Both the position numbers and the translations under genes were made by a program. Below, in pieces: positions 9,001-17,719 of a stretch of DNA of 64,000 nucleotides. The notes below the pieces were generated by a model, which did no database searches, was not told the origin of the DNA, and worked only from the letters and a program-made list of their open reading frames with translations. Location: NCBI GenBank assembly GCA_902606745.1, contig CACLHR010000005.1:20256-84255 (forward strand), written 5' to 3'. Origin of the DNA: an uncultured Gammaproteobacteria bacterium (GTDB taxonomy: Bacteria > Pseudomonadota > Gammaproteobacteria > PS1 > Pseudothioglobaceae). How positions within the stretch are numbered: position 1 is the stretch's first letter; every line of letters starts with the position of its first letter.

Positions 9001-9450
9001 GTGATTAAATTTGGTATCTCATGGGTTGCACGCTTACTGGGCGTAAGTGGTTTTACTGTCCAACAGCCAACCACACGTGGATCCCTTCAAGACCTAAATA
9101 TTTCTGCCCGAGTTGTTCCTTTTAATCCCGACAATTTGGCTAAAGATTATTCCCAATTCAATAATGATTCCAAAGCTACTGAACATCTTAAGCGCTTTCA
9201 GCATGCTCAAGTTATGCCTGATCAGAATAATCAAGTGAGTGATGCAAGTAATGACCAAGATTTAGTTTCAGTGATTGCAACTTTGAAATCCAAATTGTAT
9301 CAAGAGTCATTAAAGAGTAAGCACTACTCTAACGCCTTCAATGAGCTTAACGAGCGATTGGTTGAGCTAGAGAAAATTGTTCAACCAGAGAAGAAGACAG
9401 ACTTTCAAAAACTTCAAGGCTGGGTCCATTCAAAGCGTTTTCTGCACTAA
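9001..9450 (+). CDS. Hypothetical protein downstream of hemD
   Basis: A 149-aa product that I do not recognise. It starts at GTG 9001, supported by GGAG five bases upstream (9992-type spacing is not needed; the site is at 8992-8995). The N-terminus is mildly hydrophobic (IKFGISWVARLLGVSG) but too weak for a clear signal peptide. Residues about 75-130 are rich in charged residues with spaced Leu, Val and Ile, suggesting a helical or coiled-coil segment. In many gammaproteobacteria hemD is followed by the membrane genes hemX and hemY; this protein resembles neither in length or hydrophobicity. Codon use looks like its neighbours. Confidence 0.55.
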   Translation: MIKFGISWVARLLGVSGFTVQQPTTRGSLQDLNISARVVPFNPDNLAKDYSQFNNDSKATEHLKRFQHAQVMPDQNNQVSDASNDQDLVSVIATLKSKLYQESLKSKHYSNAFNELNERLVELEKIVQPEKKTDFQKLQGWVHSKRFLH

Positions 9451-9480
9451 TCTTTCAACCTCTTAAAAAATTCACGTTTA

Positions 9481-9505
9481 GCCAACTAGTTTAGGCAATT
9501 TTTTT
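9481..9505 (+). terminator. Possible terminator after the hemD-linked ORF
   Basis: GCC (9481-9483) and GGC (9494-9496) with AAC/GTT between them form an imperfect short stem followed by seven T residues (9499-9505). The stem is weak and its loop very small. Confidence 0.35.
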
Positions 9506-9541
9506 ATATGTTTTTATAAGGATTTTTTGGTCTAGCTATTT

Positions 9542-10381
9542 CTAGATAATATTCTCTGCTATAGATAAAACTGGCTCGGTCTGATTCATGCTATAGAAAT
9601 GAAAATCCTTGACACCACCAGCTTTTAGTTTTAAGCACATTTCACTCACAACTTCTTGTCCAAATGCTTTAAGACTTTCCTTATCATCTCTATAAACTTT
9701 TAGTCGATTAATAATCCAAGAGGGAATTTCAGCACCAGCTATTTTTGAGAAGCTCATCAACTTTTCATAGTCTGTAATAGGCATAATGCCAGGCACAATG
9801 GGTACATCAACACCGAATTTTTGTACCTCTTCTACAAAATTAAAATAAGCTTCTACATTATAAAAATACTGTGTGACGGCACTATCTGCACCAGAATTCA
9901 TTTTGTTAACAAAAAACTTAATATCATTAGTAAAAGATTTTGATTGAGGATGCTTTTCAGGAAAAGCGCCTACTTGGATGTGAAAGTAACCTTTATATTG
10001 CTCTTTGATAAACTCAACCATTTCATTTGCAAAACGAAAATCACCTTTGTCTCTACTATTTTTATATGGAAAACGAACTATAGGAGTATCACCCTTTAGC
10101 ACCATAACTCGATTTACACCAAGTTCAATATATTTGTCAAGCAAGTCAGTGGCTTGGATTTTATTTATACCAACACAAGTTAGATGAGGAGAGACTGGAA
10201 CATTTGTATTTTTGAGGAGTTTGGTAACTGTTTCAAAAGTGGCATTTTGGGATGAGCCCAGAGCTCCAAAAGTGACAGAAAAAAACTCAGGCTTGATGGC
10301 GCTGAGTTTTTTTTGTACTTCATTGAGGGCTTTTTCCCCGTGCTCAGTACGTGCCGGGAAAAATTCAAAACTAATATTCAT
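9542..10381 (-). CDS. metF: 5,10-methylenetetrahydrofolate reductase
   Basis: FAD enzyme of 279 aa that reduces methylene-THF to methyl-THF, the methyl donor for methionine synthesis. It has the TIM-barrel landmarks ISFEFFPART at the N-terminus (the catalytic Glu is in this block), SVTFGALGSS, HLTCVG, VMVLKGD, the FAD-binding QYFYN motif, and VPGIMPI. Length is near the usual 290. It is monocistronic here, divergent from infA. Folate one-carbon supply links it to folD elsewhere in the window. Confidence 0.94.
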   Translation of the reverse strand: MNISFEFFPARTEHGEKALNEVQKKLSAIKPEFFSVTFGALGSSQNATFETVTKLLKNTNVPVSPHLTCVGINKIQATDLLDKYIELGVNRVMVLKGDTPIVRFPYKNSRDKGDFRFANEMVEFIKEQYKGYFHIQVGAFPEKHPQSKSFTNDIKFFVNKMNSGADSAVTQYFYNVEAYFNFVEEVQKFGVDVPIVPGIMPITDYEKLMSFSKIAGAEIPSWIINRLKVYRDDKESLKAFGQEVVSEMCLKLKAGGVKDFHFYSMNQTEPVLSIAENII

Positions 10382-10441
10382 TATCGGAAAATGATTATAC
10401 CTACCTTCTTTCTATGTCATGAACTATATAAATTGTTAATG

Positions 10442-10447
10442 TATAAT
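10442..10447 (+). promoter_or_regulatory. Candidate -10 element of infA
   Basis: A perfect TATAAT lies 42 bp before the infA start. No good -35 is found at 16-18 bp, so only the -10 is proposed. Confidence 0.35.
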
Positions 10448-10488
10448 CTCCACTGGTTTTTTGATTAATACTTAATTACAAAAATAAT

Positions 10489-10707
10489 ATGTCGAAGAGC
10501 GATTACATAGAGTTAGAGGGCGTAGTAAAAGAAAAATTACCCAATACAACTTTTAAAGTTGAATTGGAAAATGGTCATAGCGTTCTAGCACATATATCTG
10601 GCAAGATTCGGAAGCACTATATTCGTATACTACCTGGCGATAAGGTAACTGTTGAAATGACACCTTACGATCTAACTAAAGCTAGAATTACTTTCAGACA
10701 TAAATAA
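10489..10707 (+). CDS. infA: Translation initiation factor IF-1
   Basis: 72 aa, exactly the family size. IF-1 is a single OB-fold protein that binds the 30S A site during initiation. The blocks [43 protein letters not shown] and [11 protein letters not shown] are all characteristic; several of these stretches differ only by conservative changes from the E. coli protein. It is followed 10 bp later by tRNA-Leu on the same strand. Confidence 0.97.
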   Translation: MSKSDYIELEGVVKEKLPNTTFKVELENGHSVLAHISGKIRKHYIRILPGDKVTVEMTPYDLTKARITFRHK

Positions 10708-10717
10708 ATCTCGATAT

Positions 10718-10804
10718 GCCAGTGTGGTGGAATTGGTAGACACGCCGGATTCAAAATCCGGTTCCTTCACGGGAGTGACGGTTCGAGCCCGTCCACTGGT
10801 ACCA
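10718..10804 (+). tRNA. tRNA-Leu (anticodon CAA)
   Basis: An 87-nt class II tRNA with a long variable arm. The acceptor stem GCCAGTG pairs with CACTGGT (one G-U pair). The anticodon stem CCGGA/TCCGG encloses loop TTCAAAA, giving anticodon CAA, which reads UUG. The T loop GTTCGAGCC is present, the discriminator is A, and CCA is encoded at 10802-10804. An integrase remnant begins 148 bp downstream, so its 3' end is the probable attachment site of a genomic island. Confidence 0.95.
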
Positions 10805-10894
10805 AATAATATAAGATTGGATTTTCTCGAAGATATTTGATAACTAAGTGAAATAATTTCCCAATTTTTTCTCAATTTTGTTTTCTTTATTTTG

Positions 10895-10923
10895 TTGACG
10901 TTCAATAAAATTTACAGTATATT
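10895..10923 (+). promoter_or_regulatory. Strong sigma-70 promoter before the integrase/PntC fusion
   Basis: TTGACG (10895-10900), a 17-bp spacer and TATATT (10918-10923) match consensus at five of six positions in each hexamer. The start codon is 30 bp downstream. This is probably the former integrase promoter, now positioned to drive the island genes. Confidence 0.7.
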
Positions 10924-10952
10924 AGTCGGAACTTTCTATATTTTGGTAAATT

Positions 10953-12083
10953 ATGTTTCGTAATAGACTTTCAGTTGTACAAATTGATAACTTCAGAAAT
11001 ATGAGAACTGATGGAAAGTCAGACAGATTATCAGATGGAATGGGATTATGGCTTAATGTTACGACAAAACAAACCAAACAATTCAGGTTTGATTATTCAA
11101 GACCAAATACTAAATCAGAAAATTCTCCAAACGGTAAGCGTAATACAATTTCAATTGGCCAATATCCTTCTCTGTCGTTATTAGAAGCAAGAAAAATAAG
11201 AGATCAATATAAACTGTTACTTGCTGAAGGAATCGATCCTTCTGAGTGGAAGAAGTCACAAAAGAGAAAAAACATTCTTGAAAAGAGTAGTGATTTTACA
11301 TTTCAAGAAGTAATTACGTCTATAAATGTCAAATCTATAATTATTGCTGCAGGAATTGGGAGTAGGCTTGATCCTTATACTGAAAGTCTACCTAAATGCA
11401 TGTTGAAATTCGGAAATAGTACTTTGCTTGAAAGGCAGTTGAAGGCATACCGAGAGTGTGGGATAAATAACATCTCAGTTATTCGTGGATATAAAAAGGA
11501 GAAAATATATTATGAAGAACTAAAGTACTATGAAAATACAGACTTTAAGAATAATAATATTCTCAACTCCTTGTTTTATGCTGAAGAAGAAATATTTGGG
11601 AATGTCATCGTAAGTTATTCGGATATTTTATTTGATTCTAATGTAGTTAAAAGGTTACTAGAGTCAGATGCTGATATCTCGATTGTTGTAGATATTGACT
11701 GGCGAGGTTATTATGCAGATCGTAAAGATCATCCTATTGATGAAGCTGAAAAAGTTATATTTGATGCTAATAACAAAGTCATAAAAATCGGTAAAGTTTT
11801 AACGAGTAAAGATGAAGTTTATGGTGAGTTCATCGGTATGATGAAACTATCACCTCGGGGCGCTGAAATTTTTAAATTACATTTTAATCGCGCCAAAAAA
11901 ATTTTTTGGGATCGTCCATTTCAACGTGCTGAGACATTTCAAAAAGCATATATTACAGATTTAATTCAGGATATGGTTGATCTTGGTATGCCTATTCATT
12001 GTGTAATTATAGAAAGAGGCTGGAAGGAAATAGATACCGTTGAAGATTATGAAAAGGCTTTGATAGAATTCGAAGATGGTTAG
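10953..12083 (+). CDS. Integrase N-terminal domain fused to a PntC-like nucleotidyltransferase
   Basis: One uninterrupted 376-codon frame. Residues 1 to about 120 match the arm-binding N-terminus (DUF4102) of P4-type integrases: LSDGMGLWLNV, KRNTISIGQYPSLSLLEARK, GIDPSEWKK, ending at TFQEV where the core-binding domain should begin. From about residue 126 it is an NTP transferase: IIIAAGIGSRL, ESLPKCMLKFG, IVSYSDILF, GEFIGMMKL and WKEIDTVEDYEKA. This layout fits the nucleotidyltransferases tied to phosphonate metabolism (PntC, CTP:2-aminoethylphosphonate cytidylyltransferase) and, more distantly, LicC choline-phosphate enzymes. No ATG, GTG or TTG precedes the enzyme domain closely in frame, so it is either made as a fusion or is using a rare start. 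Substrate is inferred. Confidence 0.75.
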   Translation: MFRNRLSVVQIDNFRNMRTDGKSDRLSDGMGLWLNVTTKQTKQFRFDYSRPNTKSENSPNGKRNTISIGQYPSLSLLEARKIRDQYKLLLAEGIDPSEWKKSQKRKNILEKSSDFTFQEVITSINVKSIIIAAGIGSRLDPYTESLPKCMLKFGNSTLLERQLKAYRECGINNISVIRGYKKEKIYYEELKYYENTDFKNNNILNSLFYAEEEIFGNVIVSYSDILFDSNVVKRLLESDADISIVVDIDWRGYYADRKDHPIDEAEKVIFDANNKVIKIGKVLTSKDEVYGEFIGMMKLSPRGAEIFKLHFNRAKKIFWDRPFQRAETFQKAYITDLIQDMVDLGMPIHCVIIERGWKEIDTVEDYEKALIEFEDG

Positions 12084-12126
12084 TTTGTTTTAATTTAAAC
12101 ATATAAATTTATTGGGAGATTTTAGT

Positions 12127-12993
12127 ATGAATATTTTTAGAAATTTTTTTGCGATTATTGCGGTAGTTTTACTGTCATTTACATTCAGTATTTCACAGGC
12201 AGAGACGATCAATTTGAAGATGGTTTTTGTTCCGGCAAGTGAGAAGGGTGATGATAAGGATTATGTTAATCTTATTAATATAATCGGAGATCTTACTGGC
12301 ATAGAAATAACACCTATTCGTGTTACAGACTACAATGCAGCTGTTGAGGCGGTGCGTGCAAATCGGGCACAAATTGCATGGTATGGGGGTAAAACATACA
12401 TTCAGGCAGCTAAAATTGCAGACGTTGAGGCTTTCGCAGCCGGTGTTCGTAAGGGGGATACTGATGCCAGTTATTTTGCGTATTTTGTCGTTCCTGTTGA
12501 TAGTAAGTTACAAACTTTAGAGGAAATTAAAGGTAAAACACTTGCACTTAATAGTATCGGTTCGACCAGTGGAGATTTAATCCCACAAGTTGAATTAATG
12601 AAAGTAGGCTTATCTGTTAAAAACAAGGATGACTTCGAGAATGTCTATTATGCTGGAAGCCATGATGCATGTTTAATGGCAGTACTAAATAAGCATGCAG
12701 ATGTCTGTGGTATGAGTTCTCGTAATTTTGATGCACGTATCCTAGATGGAACATTTAAGCTTGAACAAGTTCGTATCATTCATCGTTCAAATCCAGTTCC
12801 ACCACCTCCACTGGCCTACTCAAAGAAATTACCAATTGAAGTTCGTAATAAAATAAAAGAAGCAACACTTGAAGCTCACAAATATGGAACTATTGGGGGT
12901 TATGGTGGCGAAATGTCACATTATATTGAAGTGACTGATGCTGATTACGATCTATTAAGAGAAGTTGACAAACTATTGAGTAGTCAACAATAA
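12127..12993 (+). CDS. phnD: Phosphonate-type ABC transporter substrate-binding protein
   Basis: A 288-aa periplasmic binding protein of the PhnD family (phosphonate, phosphite or related ligands). A clear signal peptide covers about residues 1-25 and ends SISQAE. The start ATG 12127 is chosen because GGGAG lies eight bases upstream; an in-frame TTG at 12112 has no such site. PhnD hallmarks are present: MVFVPASEKGDDKD, QIAWYGGKTYI, GSTSGDLIPQ, YAGSHDACLMAVLN and HRSNPVPPPPLAY. It is followed directly by the ATPase and permease genes. Ligand cannot be deduced from sequence alone. Confidence 0.88.
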   Translation: MNIFRNFFAIIAVVLLSFTFSISQAETINLKMVFVPASEKGDDKDYVNLINIIGDLTGIEITPIRVTDYNAAVEAVRANRAQIAWYGGKTYIQAAKIADVEAFAAGVRKGDTDASYFAYFVVPVDSKLQTLEEIKGKTLALNSIGSTSGDLIPQVELMKVGLSVKNKDDFENVYYAGSHDACLMAVLNKHADVCGMSSRNFDARILDGTFKLEQVRIIHRSNPVPPPPLAYSKKLPIEVRNKIKEATLEAHKYGTIGGYGGEMSHYIEVTDADYDLLREVDKLLSSQQ

Positions 12994-13020
12994 TAAAACT
13001 AGTAGATAAAGGGTACTGTT

Positions 13021-13785
13021 GTGCTTCTTGAAATAAAGGGACTTAGGAAGACTTTTGATGATGGGACAAGAGCCCTTCAAGGTGTAGACCTTTCAGTAAA
13101 ACTAGGAGAATTTGTTGTAATTTTAGGGTCTAGTGGGTCTGGAAAGACAACTCTTCTGAGAAGTATAAATGGACTAGTTAATCCCGAGGCGGGTGAGGTA
13201 AAGTTTTTTGACCAAGTTATTTCATCTACCACTTTGCCTGATCTAAGAAAAAAAACTGGGATGGTTTTCCAAGATTTTAATCTAGTAAATAATCTTTCAT
13301 CTTTAAACAATGTACTTACAGGGTTACTTGATTCTAGTAATTCCCTTATGTCAATGCTATATTTATTCTCTCGAGAACAAAAAATGCAAGCTTTGAAGTG
13401 CCTTGAAATGGTAGGATTGCTTGATAAGGCATATTCTCGTGTCGATAAACTTTCTGGAGGTCAAAAACAACGTGTAGGAATTGCAAGAGCTATCATTAAG
13501 AATCCAACCCTACTTCTAGCTGATGAGCCTGTTGCAAGCCTTGATCCTATGATCAGTGGTTCAATAATGACCCTATTGAAAAATATTGGACATAAAATTG
13601 GGTTAACCATAATTTGTAATCTTCATCAAGTAGATCTAGCACTTAAATATTCTGATCGGATTGTAGGACTATCTGGAGGGCGTATCGTTCTTGACGCACC
13701 AACTAAAGATTTAGATGAGGAGTATATTCGTAAAATATATCAAGGCCATGGTAGTGGGTTATTTTTTAATGAAGATGACATTTAA
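13021..13785 (+). CDS. phnC: Phosphonate-type ABC transporter ATP-binding protein
   Basis: ATPase subunit of 254 aa that powers the importer. It has Walker A GSSGSGKTTLL (about 36-46), a Q-loop MVFQDFNLV, the ABC signature LSGGQKQRVGIARA, Walker B LLADEPVASLDP, and the switch His in CNLHQVDLAL. The insertion of about 20 residues after the Q-loop (NVLTGLLDSSNSLMSMLYLF) is typical of PhnC. The start is GTG at 13021. It lies between phnD and the fused permease with gaps of 27 and 14 bp, so the three are one operon. Confidence 0.9.
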   Translation: MLLEIKGLRKTFDDGTRALQGVDLSVKLGEFVVILGSSGSGKTTLLRSINGLVNPEAGEVKFFDQVISSTTLPDLRKKTGMVFQDFNLVNNLSSLNNVLTGLLDSSNSLMSMLYLFSREQKMQALKCLEMVGLLDKAYSRVDKLSGGQKQRVGIARAIIKNPTLLLADEPVASLDPMISGSIMTLLKNIGHKIGLTIICNLHQVDLALKYSDRIVGLSGGRIVLDAPTKDLDEEYIRKIYQGHGSGLFFNEDDI

Positions 13786-13799
13786 GCAAGGTCAAGGTA

Positions 13800-15356
13800 A
13801 TGAGTAGTTCAAATCTCAAAGTTTTTAATTCTTTAATAATGGCTGTTGCCCCTGGTGGGGATAATCTAGAAGGTTTAGATTTTCAGCAACTTGCTTCCTA
13901 TCTCTCTGACAAAATTGGTATTCCTGTAAAACCAAAATATTGTAAAGATTACAATGAAGCAATGACAATGCTGTCAGACGGGATCGCCCAGATTGGTTGG
14001 TTAGGTGCTTATGCTTATAAAAAATTAGAGAGTGATAATAGTCCAGTTGTTGAATTTGCTGTTGGTGTGCCAAAAGGAAAAAATGTGCCTTTTTATCGTT
14101 CACAGTTTATCGTTCGTTCTGAAAGTAATATTCAAATTCTTGAAGATGTTAGAAATAAAAGAATAGCTTTGGGTGACGTCTATTCAACAAGTGGTTATGA
14201 GGTACCAAGACGTGAGTTGTTAGATGTTGGAATTAACCTTCAAAACGAAGGATCCTTTAAAGCTATTACCAATGTAGCTAATCACGATGAAGCAATTCGT
14301 TCAGTTATTCAGGGTACAGCTGATGTTGCACCAGTAAGTTCTATTAATCTGGAATTAATGATTGCAAACGGGACAATTAATACTAAAGATTTTCGTATTA
14401 TTCATCAGTCACCTAATATTCCAGGTGCTCCTTTGGTATATCTTCGAAATCTTGAGAAAAATTTAAAAGAACAAATTAAGTCACTAGTACTTGATGCTCA
14501 TAATCACATTGATGTGTCTGGTTACGGTGGTCACATGGATCGTTATGTAGATCCAGTAGAAAGTCACCGTGAATACATTGAATCTTATTTGAGACCACAG
14601 TGGACCTGGAGGACAATAATTGGAATTCTCGCTTTCATAATGATTTACACCTTAATTGTGATTGATCTAGAAGTTGATATTTCACAATTATTATCGGATT
14701 CATTCTTGTATATGAAAGATGTATTGGGACGAATGCTACCTCCAGATTTTTCTAATTTTAACCACTTAATGCTTGCAATGTTAGAGACGGTTGAGATTGC
14801 AATGTTGGGAACACTTCTTGCTATTGCTCTATCTATACCAATTGGTCTATTATCAGCACGAAATATTGCACCAAATTATCCCATCTATCTTATTGCAAGA
14901 ACAATCACCGTTTTTTTTAGGGCTATTCCAGAATTTATCATGGCTATGATTTTAGTTATAGCTATTGGTTTTGGAGCCATGCCGGGAGTTATAGCTTTAG
15001 GTTTTCACACTATGGGGTTCTTAGCGAAGTTCTATGCAGAATCAATCGAACATGTCAATGAAGAGCCTATGAAGGCAATTGAATCTATGGGTGCTTCTAA
15101 ATGGCAAATTATTGCATTTTCAGTGGTGCCTCAGGTTATCCCTTCATTTATTGGTAACAATCTTTATATTCTAGATCGTAATATTCGAATGGCAACTATG
15201 TTGGGCATTGTTGGAGCAGGTGGCATTGGTTATGAGTTACAATCAGCATTTAGGATGTTTGAATATCCCCGTGTTTCAGCAATTATTATAATAATTTTCC
15301 TAACAATTTTCGTTATAGACATGCTCTCATCCTATATCCGTTCAAAAGTTTTGTAA
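13800..15356 (+). CDS. phnE: PhnD-like domain fused to PhnE permease
   Basis: 518 aa, about twice the usual PhnE. Residues 1 to about 260 are a second PhnD-type binding domain (MAVAPGGDNLEG, QIGWLGAYAYKK, GDVYSTSGYEVPRREL, HQSPNIPGAPLVYLR). After a first membrane segment (about 265-290) comes the PhnE permease, with the inner-membrane EAA-like loop ESMGASKWQIIAFSVVPQ and the end MLGIVGAGGIGYEL. There is no signal peptide before the binding domain, so its side of the membrane is uncertain. A stand-alone PhnD with a signal peptide is encoded upstream. The fusion is one unbroken frame. Confidence 0.88.
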   Translation: MSSSNLKVFNSLIMAVAPGGDNLEGLDFQQLASYLSDKIGIPVKPKYCKDYNEAMTMLSDGIAQIGWLGAYAYKKLESDNSPVVEFAVGVPKGKNVPFYRSQFIVRSESNIQILEDVRNKRIALGDVYSTSGYEVPRRELLDVGINLQNEGSFKAITNVANHDEAIRSVIQGTADVAPVSSINLELMIANGTINTKDFRIIHQSPNIPGAPLVYLRNLEKNLKEQIKSLVLDAHNHIDVSGYGGHMDRYVDPVESHREYIESYLRPQWTWRTIIGILAFIMIYTLIVIDLEVDISQLLSDSFLYMKDVLGRMLPPDFSNFNHLMLAMLETVEIAMLGTLLAIALSIPIGLLSARNIAPNYPIYLIARTITVFFRAIPEFIMAMILVIAIGFGAMPGVIALGFHTMGFLAKFYAESIEHVNEEPMKAIESMGASKWQIIAFSVVPQVIPSFIGNNLYILDRNIRMATMLGIVGAGGIGYELQSAFRMFEYPRVSAIIIIIFLTIFVIDMLSSYIRSKVL

Positions 15357-15617
15357 AAAGTAATTAAGAATTGTTATTTTCCTTCAATAATTTTTATAAT
15401 CTAAATATTCTTTAAAATCGTACTTTGCTTATTTATTTTGTAAGCATAATTTAAGTTATAATATTTGCGCTTGTAGCGGTGGGTTGAAAATGTTGTTAAT
15501 TGGTGATTTTAATTAATGATATATATTTTTTAACTAACAAAAAATTTAATTTAATTAATGGATGACAAATAGGTTTAAAAGACTTTTAATAATTAAATAA
15601 ATTATTGAGGGATAACA
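15357..15617 (+). promoter_or_regulatory. AT-rich leader region of the oad operon
   Basis: No gene seen. A perfect TATAAT at 15457-15462 has no good -35, and is followed by a GC-richer patch (15466-15486) and then AT-rich sequence to oadG. If used, it would give a leader of about 150 nt. I see no recognised riboswitch. GAGGGATAAC before the oadG ATG supplies its ribosome site. Confidence 0.3.
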
Positions 15618-15851
15618 ATGGACAGTAATCTAATTAATGAAGCAGTAAACTTAACACTTTTTGGGATGGGTTTTGTTTTTGTATTCCTTGCATTGATGGT
15701 TGTAGTAACTACCATGATGTCGTTATTATTAAAAAGATTTCAGCCCAATTTAAATCTTGCAGCTACCTCAAGCATTGAATTATCCAGTGATATTGATGAA
15801 AGAACACAAGCAATTATTAAAAAAGCAATCAAGATGCATATAAAGACCTAA
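15618..15851 (+). CDS. oadG: Oxaloacetate decarboxylase gamma chain
   Basis: A 77-aa membrane anchor. One transmembrane helix (about residues 12-38, FGMGFVFVFLALMVVVTTMM) is followed by a polar cytoplasmic tail, the normal OadG layout. OadG holds the alpha and beta subunits of the Na+-pumping oxaloacetate decarboxylase together. Small size and low conservation mean the call rests mainly on topology and on its place before oadA and oadB. A GAGGGA site lies just upstream. Confidence 0.85.
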   Translation: MDSNLINEAVNLTLFGMGFVFVFLALMVVVTTMMSLLLKRFQPNLNLAATSSIELSSDIDERTQAIIKKAIKMHIKT

Positions 15852-15947
15852 AAAGCCATTGATGATTTTATTTCAAGCCGTTATGAATTTTATTACTGAC
15901 GTCTAATTGAATTTCTAAGATAATAATTGTAGTTAGGAAGATAAGCT

Positions 15948-17717
15948 ATGTCGAATTCAAAAGAAAACACCAGTCCAGTTGGAATTACCGAGCTAGTTTT
16001 AAGGGACGCTCACCAGTCACTTTTTGCTACTCGTATGAGAATTGATGACATGTTGCCTATTGCTGAAAAGCTAGATAAGGTAGGCTATTGGTCAATGGAA
16101 TCTTGGGGTGGCGCTACTTTTGATTCGTGCATCCGTTATTTGGGCGAAGATCCTTGGGACAGAATTAGAGAGATTAAAAAAGTGATGCCTAATACACCTC
16201 AGCAAATGCTACTTAGAGGCCAGAATTTATTAGGCTATCGTCATTACGGTGACGACGTGGTGCGTAAATTTGTTGATCGTTGCGCAGAAAATGGCGTTGG
16301 TGTTTTGCGTATTTTTGATGCGATGAACGATATGCGTAACCTACAAACAGCGGTTGACCAAACAGTAAAAGTTGGCCAGCACGCGCAGGGCACGATTTCG
16401 TACACAGTTAGTCCAGTGCATACAACAGAACTGTGGATTGATCTGGCTAAGCAAATTGAAGATATGGGTGCACACTCACTCTGTATTAAGGATATGGCTG
16501 GCTTATTACAACCCTATGTAGCCTATGATTTAGTAAAGAAGTTAAAAAATGCTATTGATATTCCTATTCAGCTTCATGCCCATGCTACGACTGGGCTTTC
16601 AACAGCTTCCATCATTAAGGCAGTAGAGGCTGGAATAGATCGAGTTGATACATCGATTGGCTCAATGAGTATGACATACGGCCATTCTGCCACTAACGCA
16701 GTGGTTTCGATTTTGGAGCACAGTCCTCGCAAAACGGGCCTTGATATGGAACAATTAGAAGAGATTGATGCTTACTTCAGACCGGTGCGTGCCAAGTACG
16801 CTAAATTTGAGGGCTCATTGAAAGGCATTGATCCTCGTATTTTGTTGGCTCAAGTGCCTGGTGGCATGTTGACCAACATGGAAAGTCAACTTAGGGAGAA
16901 TAATGCTTTGGATAGACTTGATGAAGTGTTGCAAGAAATCCCACGCGTACGAGAAGATCTTGGTTTTATCCCCCTGGTGACACCAACCTCGCAAATTGTG
17001 GGCACACAAGCGGTGATGAATGTTTTACTCGGTGAGCGCTATAAATCAATTGCAAAAGAGTCTGCAGGCGTACTAAAGGGCGAATACGGTGCGTCACCAG
17101 CCCCTGTGAATGCCGAACTTCAGGCACGTGTTCTTGACGGTGGTGAGGCAATTACCTGTCGACCAGCTGACAATATCAATCCAGAAATGGATACCTTGGA
17201 AGCGGAATTCGATGTTATTGTTGCAGAAAAAGGCATCAAATTAGAAAATGAAAAAATTGACGATTTGTTAACTTTCATACTGTTCCCACAAGTGGGTATT
17301 AAGTTTTTAGAAAATCGCAACAATCCTGATTTCTTTGAGCCAGTGCCACAGGCGCCAAGCGGAGGTCCAAAAGAAGATGGTGTTTATACAGTGACACACA
17401 ACGGTCAAGATTACGTCGTTGAAGTGAAAGCTGGTGGCGATATTTCATCAATCCAAGTTGCTGGACAGGCAGTTGCTGCACCTCAAGCAGCAACTGTTGA
17501 TAATGCTGAAGATGTCCCAGCGCCACTTGCTGGCAATATCTGGAAAGTTTTGGTTTCGCTAAATCAGCAAGTTAACGAAGGCGACACACTTGTTATTCTT
17601 GAGGCAATGAAAATGGAAACTGAAATTAAGGCAGGTCATTCTGGGGTTGTGGCTAATATCAATGTCAAAGAAGGGGATTCGGTAACTGTTGGTCAAGTAT
17701 TGCTGTCGTTGGCATAG
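15948..17717 (+). CDS. oadA: Oxaloacetate decarboxylase alpha chain (biotin carboxyl carrier)
   Basis: The 589-aa cytoplasmic subunit transfers the C4 carboxyl of oxaloacetate to biotin, giving pyruvate; OadB then releases CO2 and pumps Na+ out. The carboxyltransferase TIM barrel starts with [13 protein letters not shown] (metal and substrate residues) and includes [19 protein letters not shown] and LHAHATTG. The conserved PYC/OADA domain follows to about 470. A linker leads to the C-terminal biotinyl domain, with the biotinylated Lys in EAMKMET near residue 555. It lies 96 bp after oadG and 2 bp before oadB. Confidence 0.94.
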   Translation: MSNSKENTSPVGITELVLRDAHQSLFATRMRIDDMLPIAEKLDKVGYWSMESWGGATFDSCIRYLGEDPWDRIREIKKVMPNTPQQMLLRGQNLLGYRHYGDDVVRKFVDRCAENGVGVLRIFDAMNDMRNLQTAVDQTVKVGQHAQGTISYTVSPVHTTELWIDLAKQIEDMGAHSLCIKDMAGLLQPYVAYDLVKKLKNAIDIPIQLHAHATTGLSTASIIKAVEAGIDRVDTSIGSMSMTYGHSATNAVVSILEHSPRKTGLDMEQLEEIDAYFRPVRAKYAKFEGSLKGIDPRILLAQVPGGMLTNMESQLRENNALDRLDEVLQEIPRVREDLGFIPLVTPTSQIVGTQAVMNVLLGERYKSIAKESAGVLKGEYGASPAPVNAELQARVLDGGEAITCRPADNINPEMDTLEAEFDVIVAEKGIKLENEKIDDLLTFILFPQVGIKFLENRNNPDFFEPVPQAPSGGPKEDGVYTVTHNGQDYVVEVKAGGDISSIQVAGQAVAAPQAATVDNAEDVPAPLAGNIWKVLVSLNQQVNEGDTLVILEAMKMETEIKAGHSGVVANINVKEGDSVTVGQVLLSLA

Positions 17718-17719
17718 CT

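Larger units (their letters stand above)
10805..15356 (+). mobile_element. Probable degenerate genomic island at tRNA-Leu
   Basis: Immediately after the tRNA-Leu 3' end come an integrase promoter, the N-terminal DNA-binding domain of a P4-type integrase fused to another enzyme, and a phosphonate-type ABC transporter. The integrase has lost its catalytic part. I found no copy of the tRNA 3' end between 15357 and 15617, so the distal boundary is set only by the change to the core-type oad operon. The element looks immobile and is probably old. Confidence 0.5.

Noticed and set aside
15357..15617. Distal copy of the tRNA-Leu 3' end (attR) after the phn genes
   Set aside because: I read this gap for the tRNA-Leu terminal sequence and did not find it; the island boundary therefore stays uncertain.
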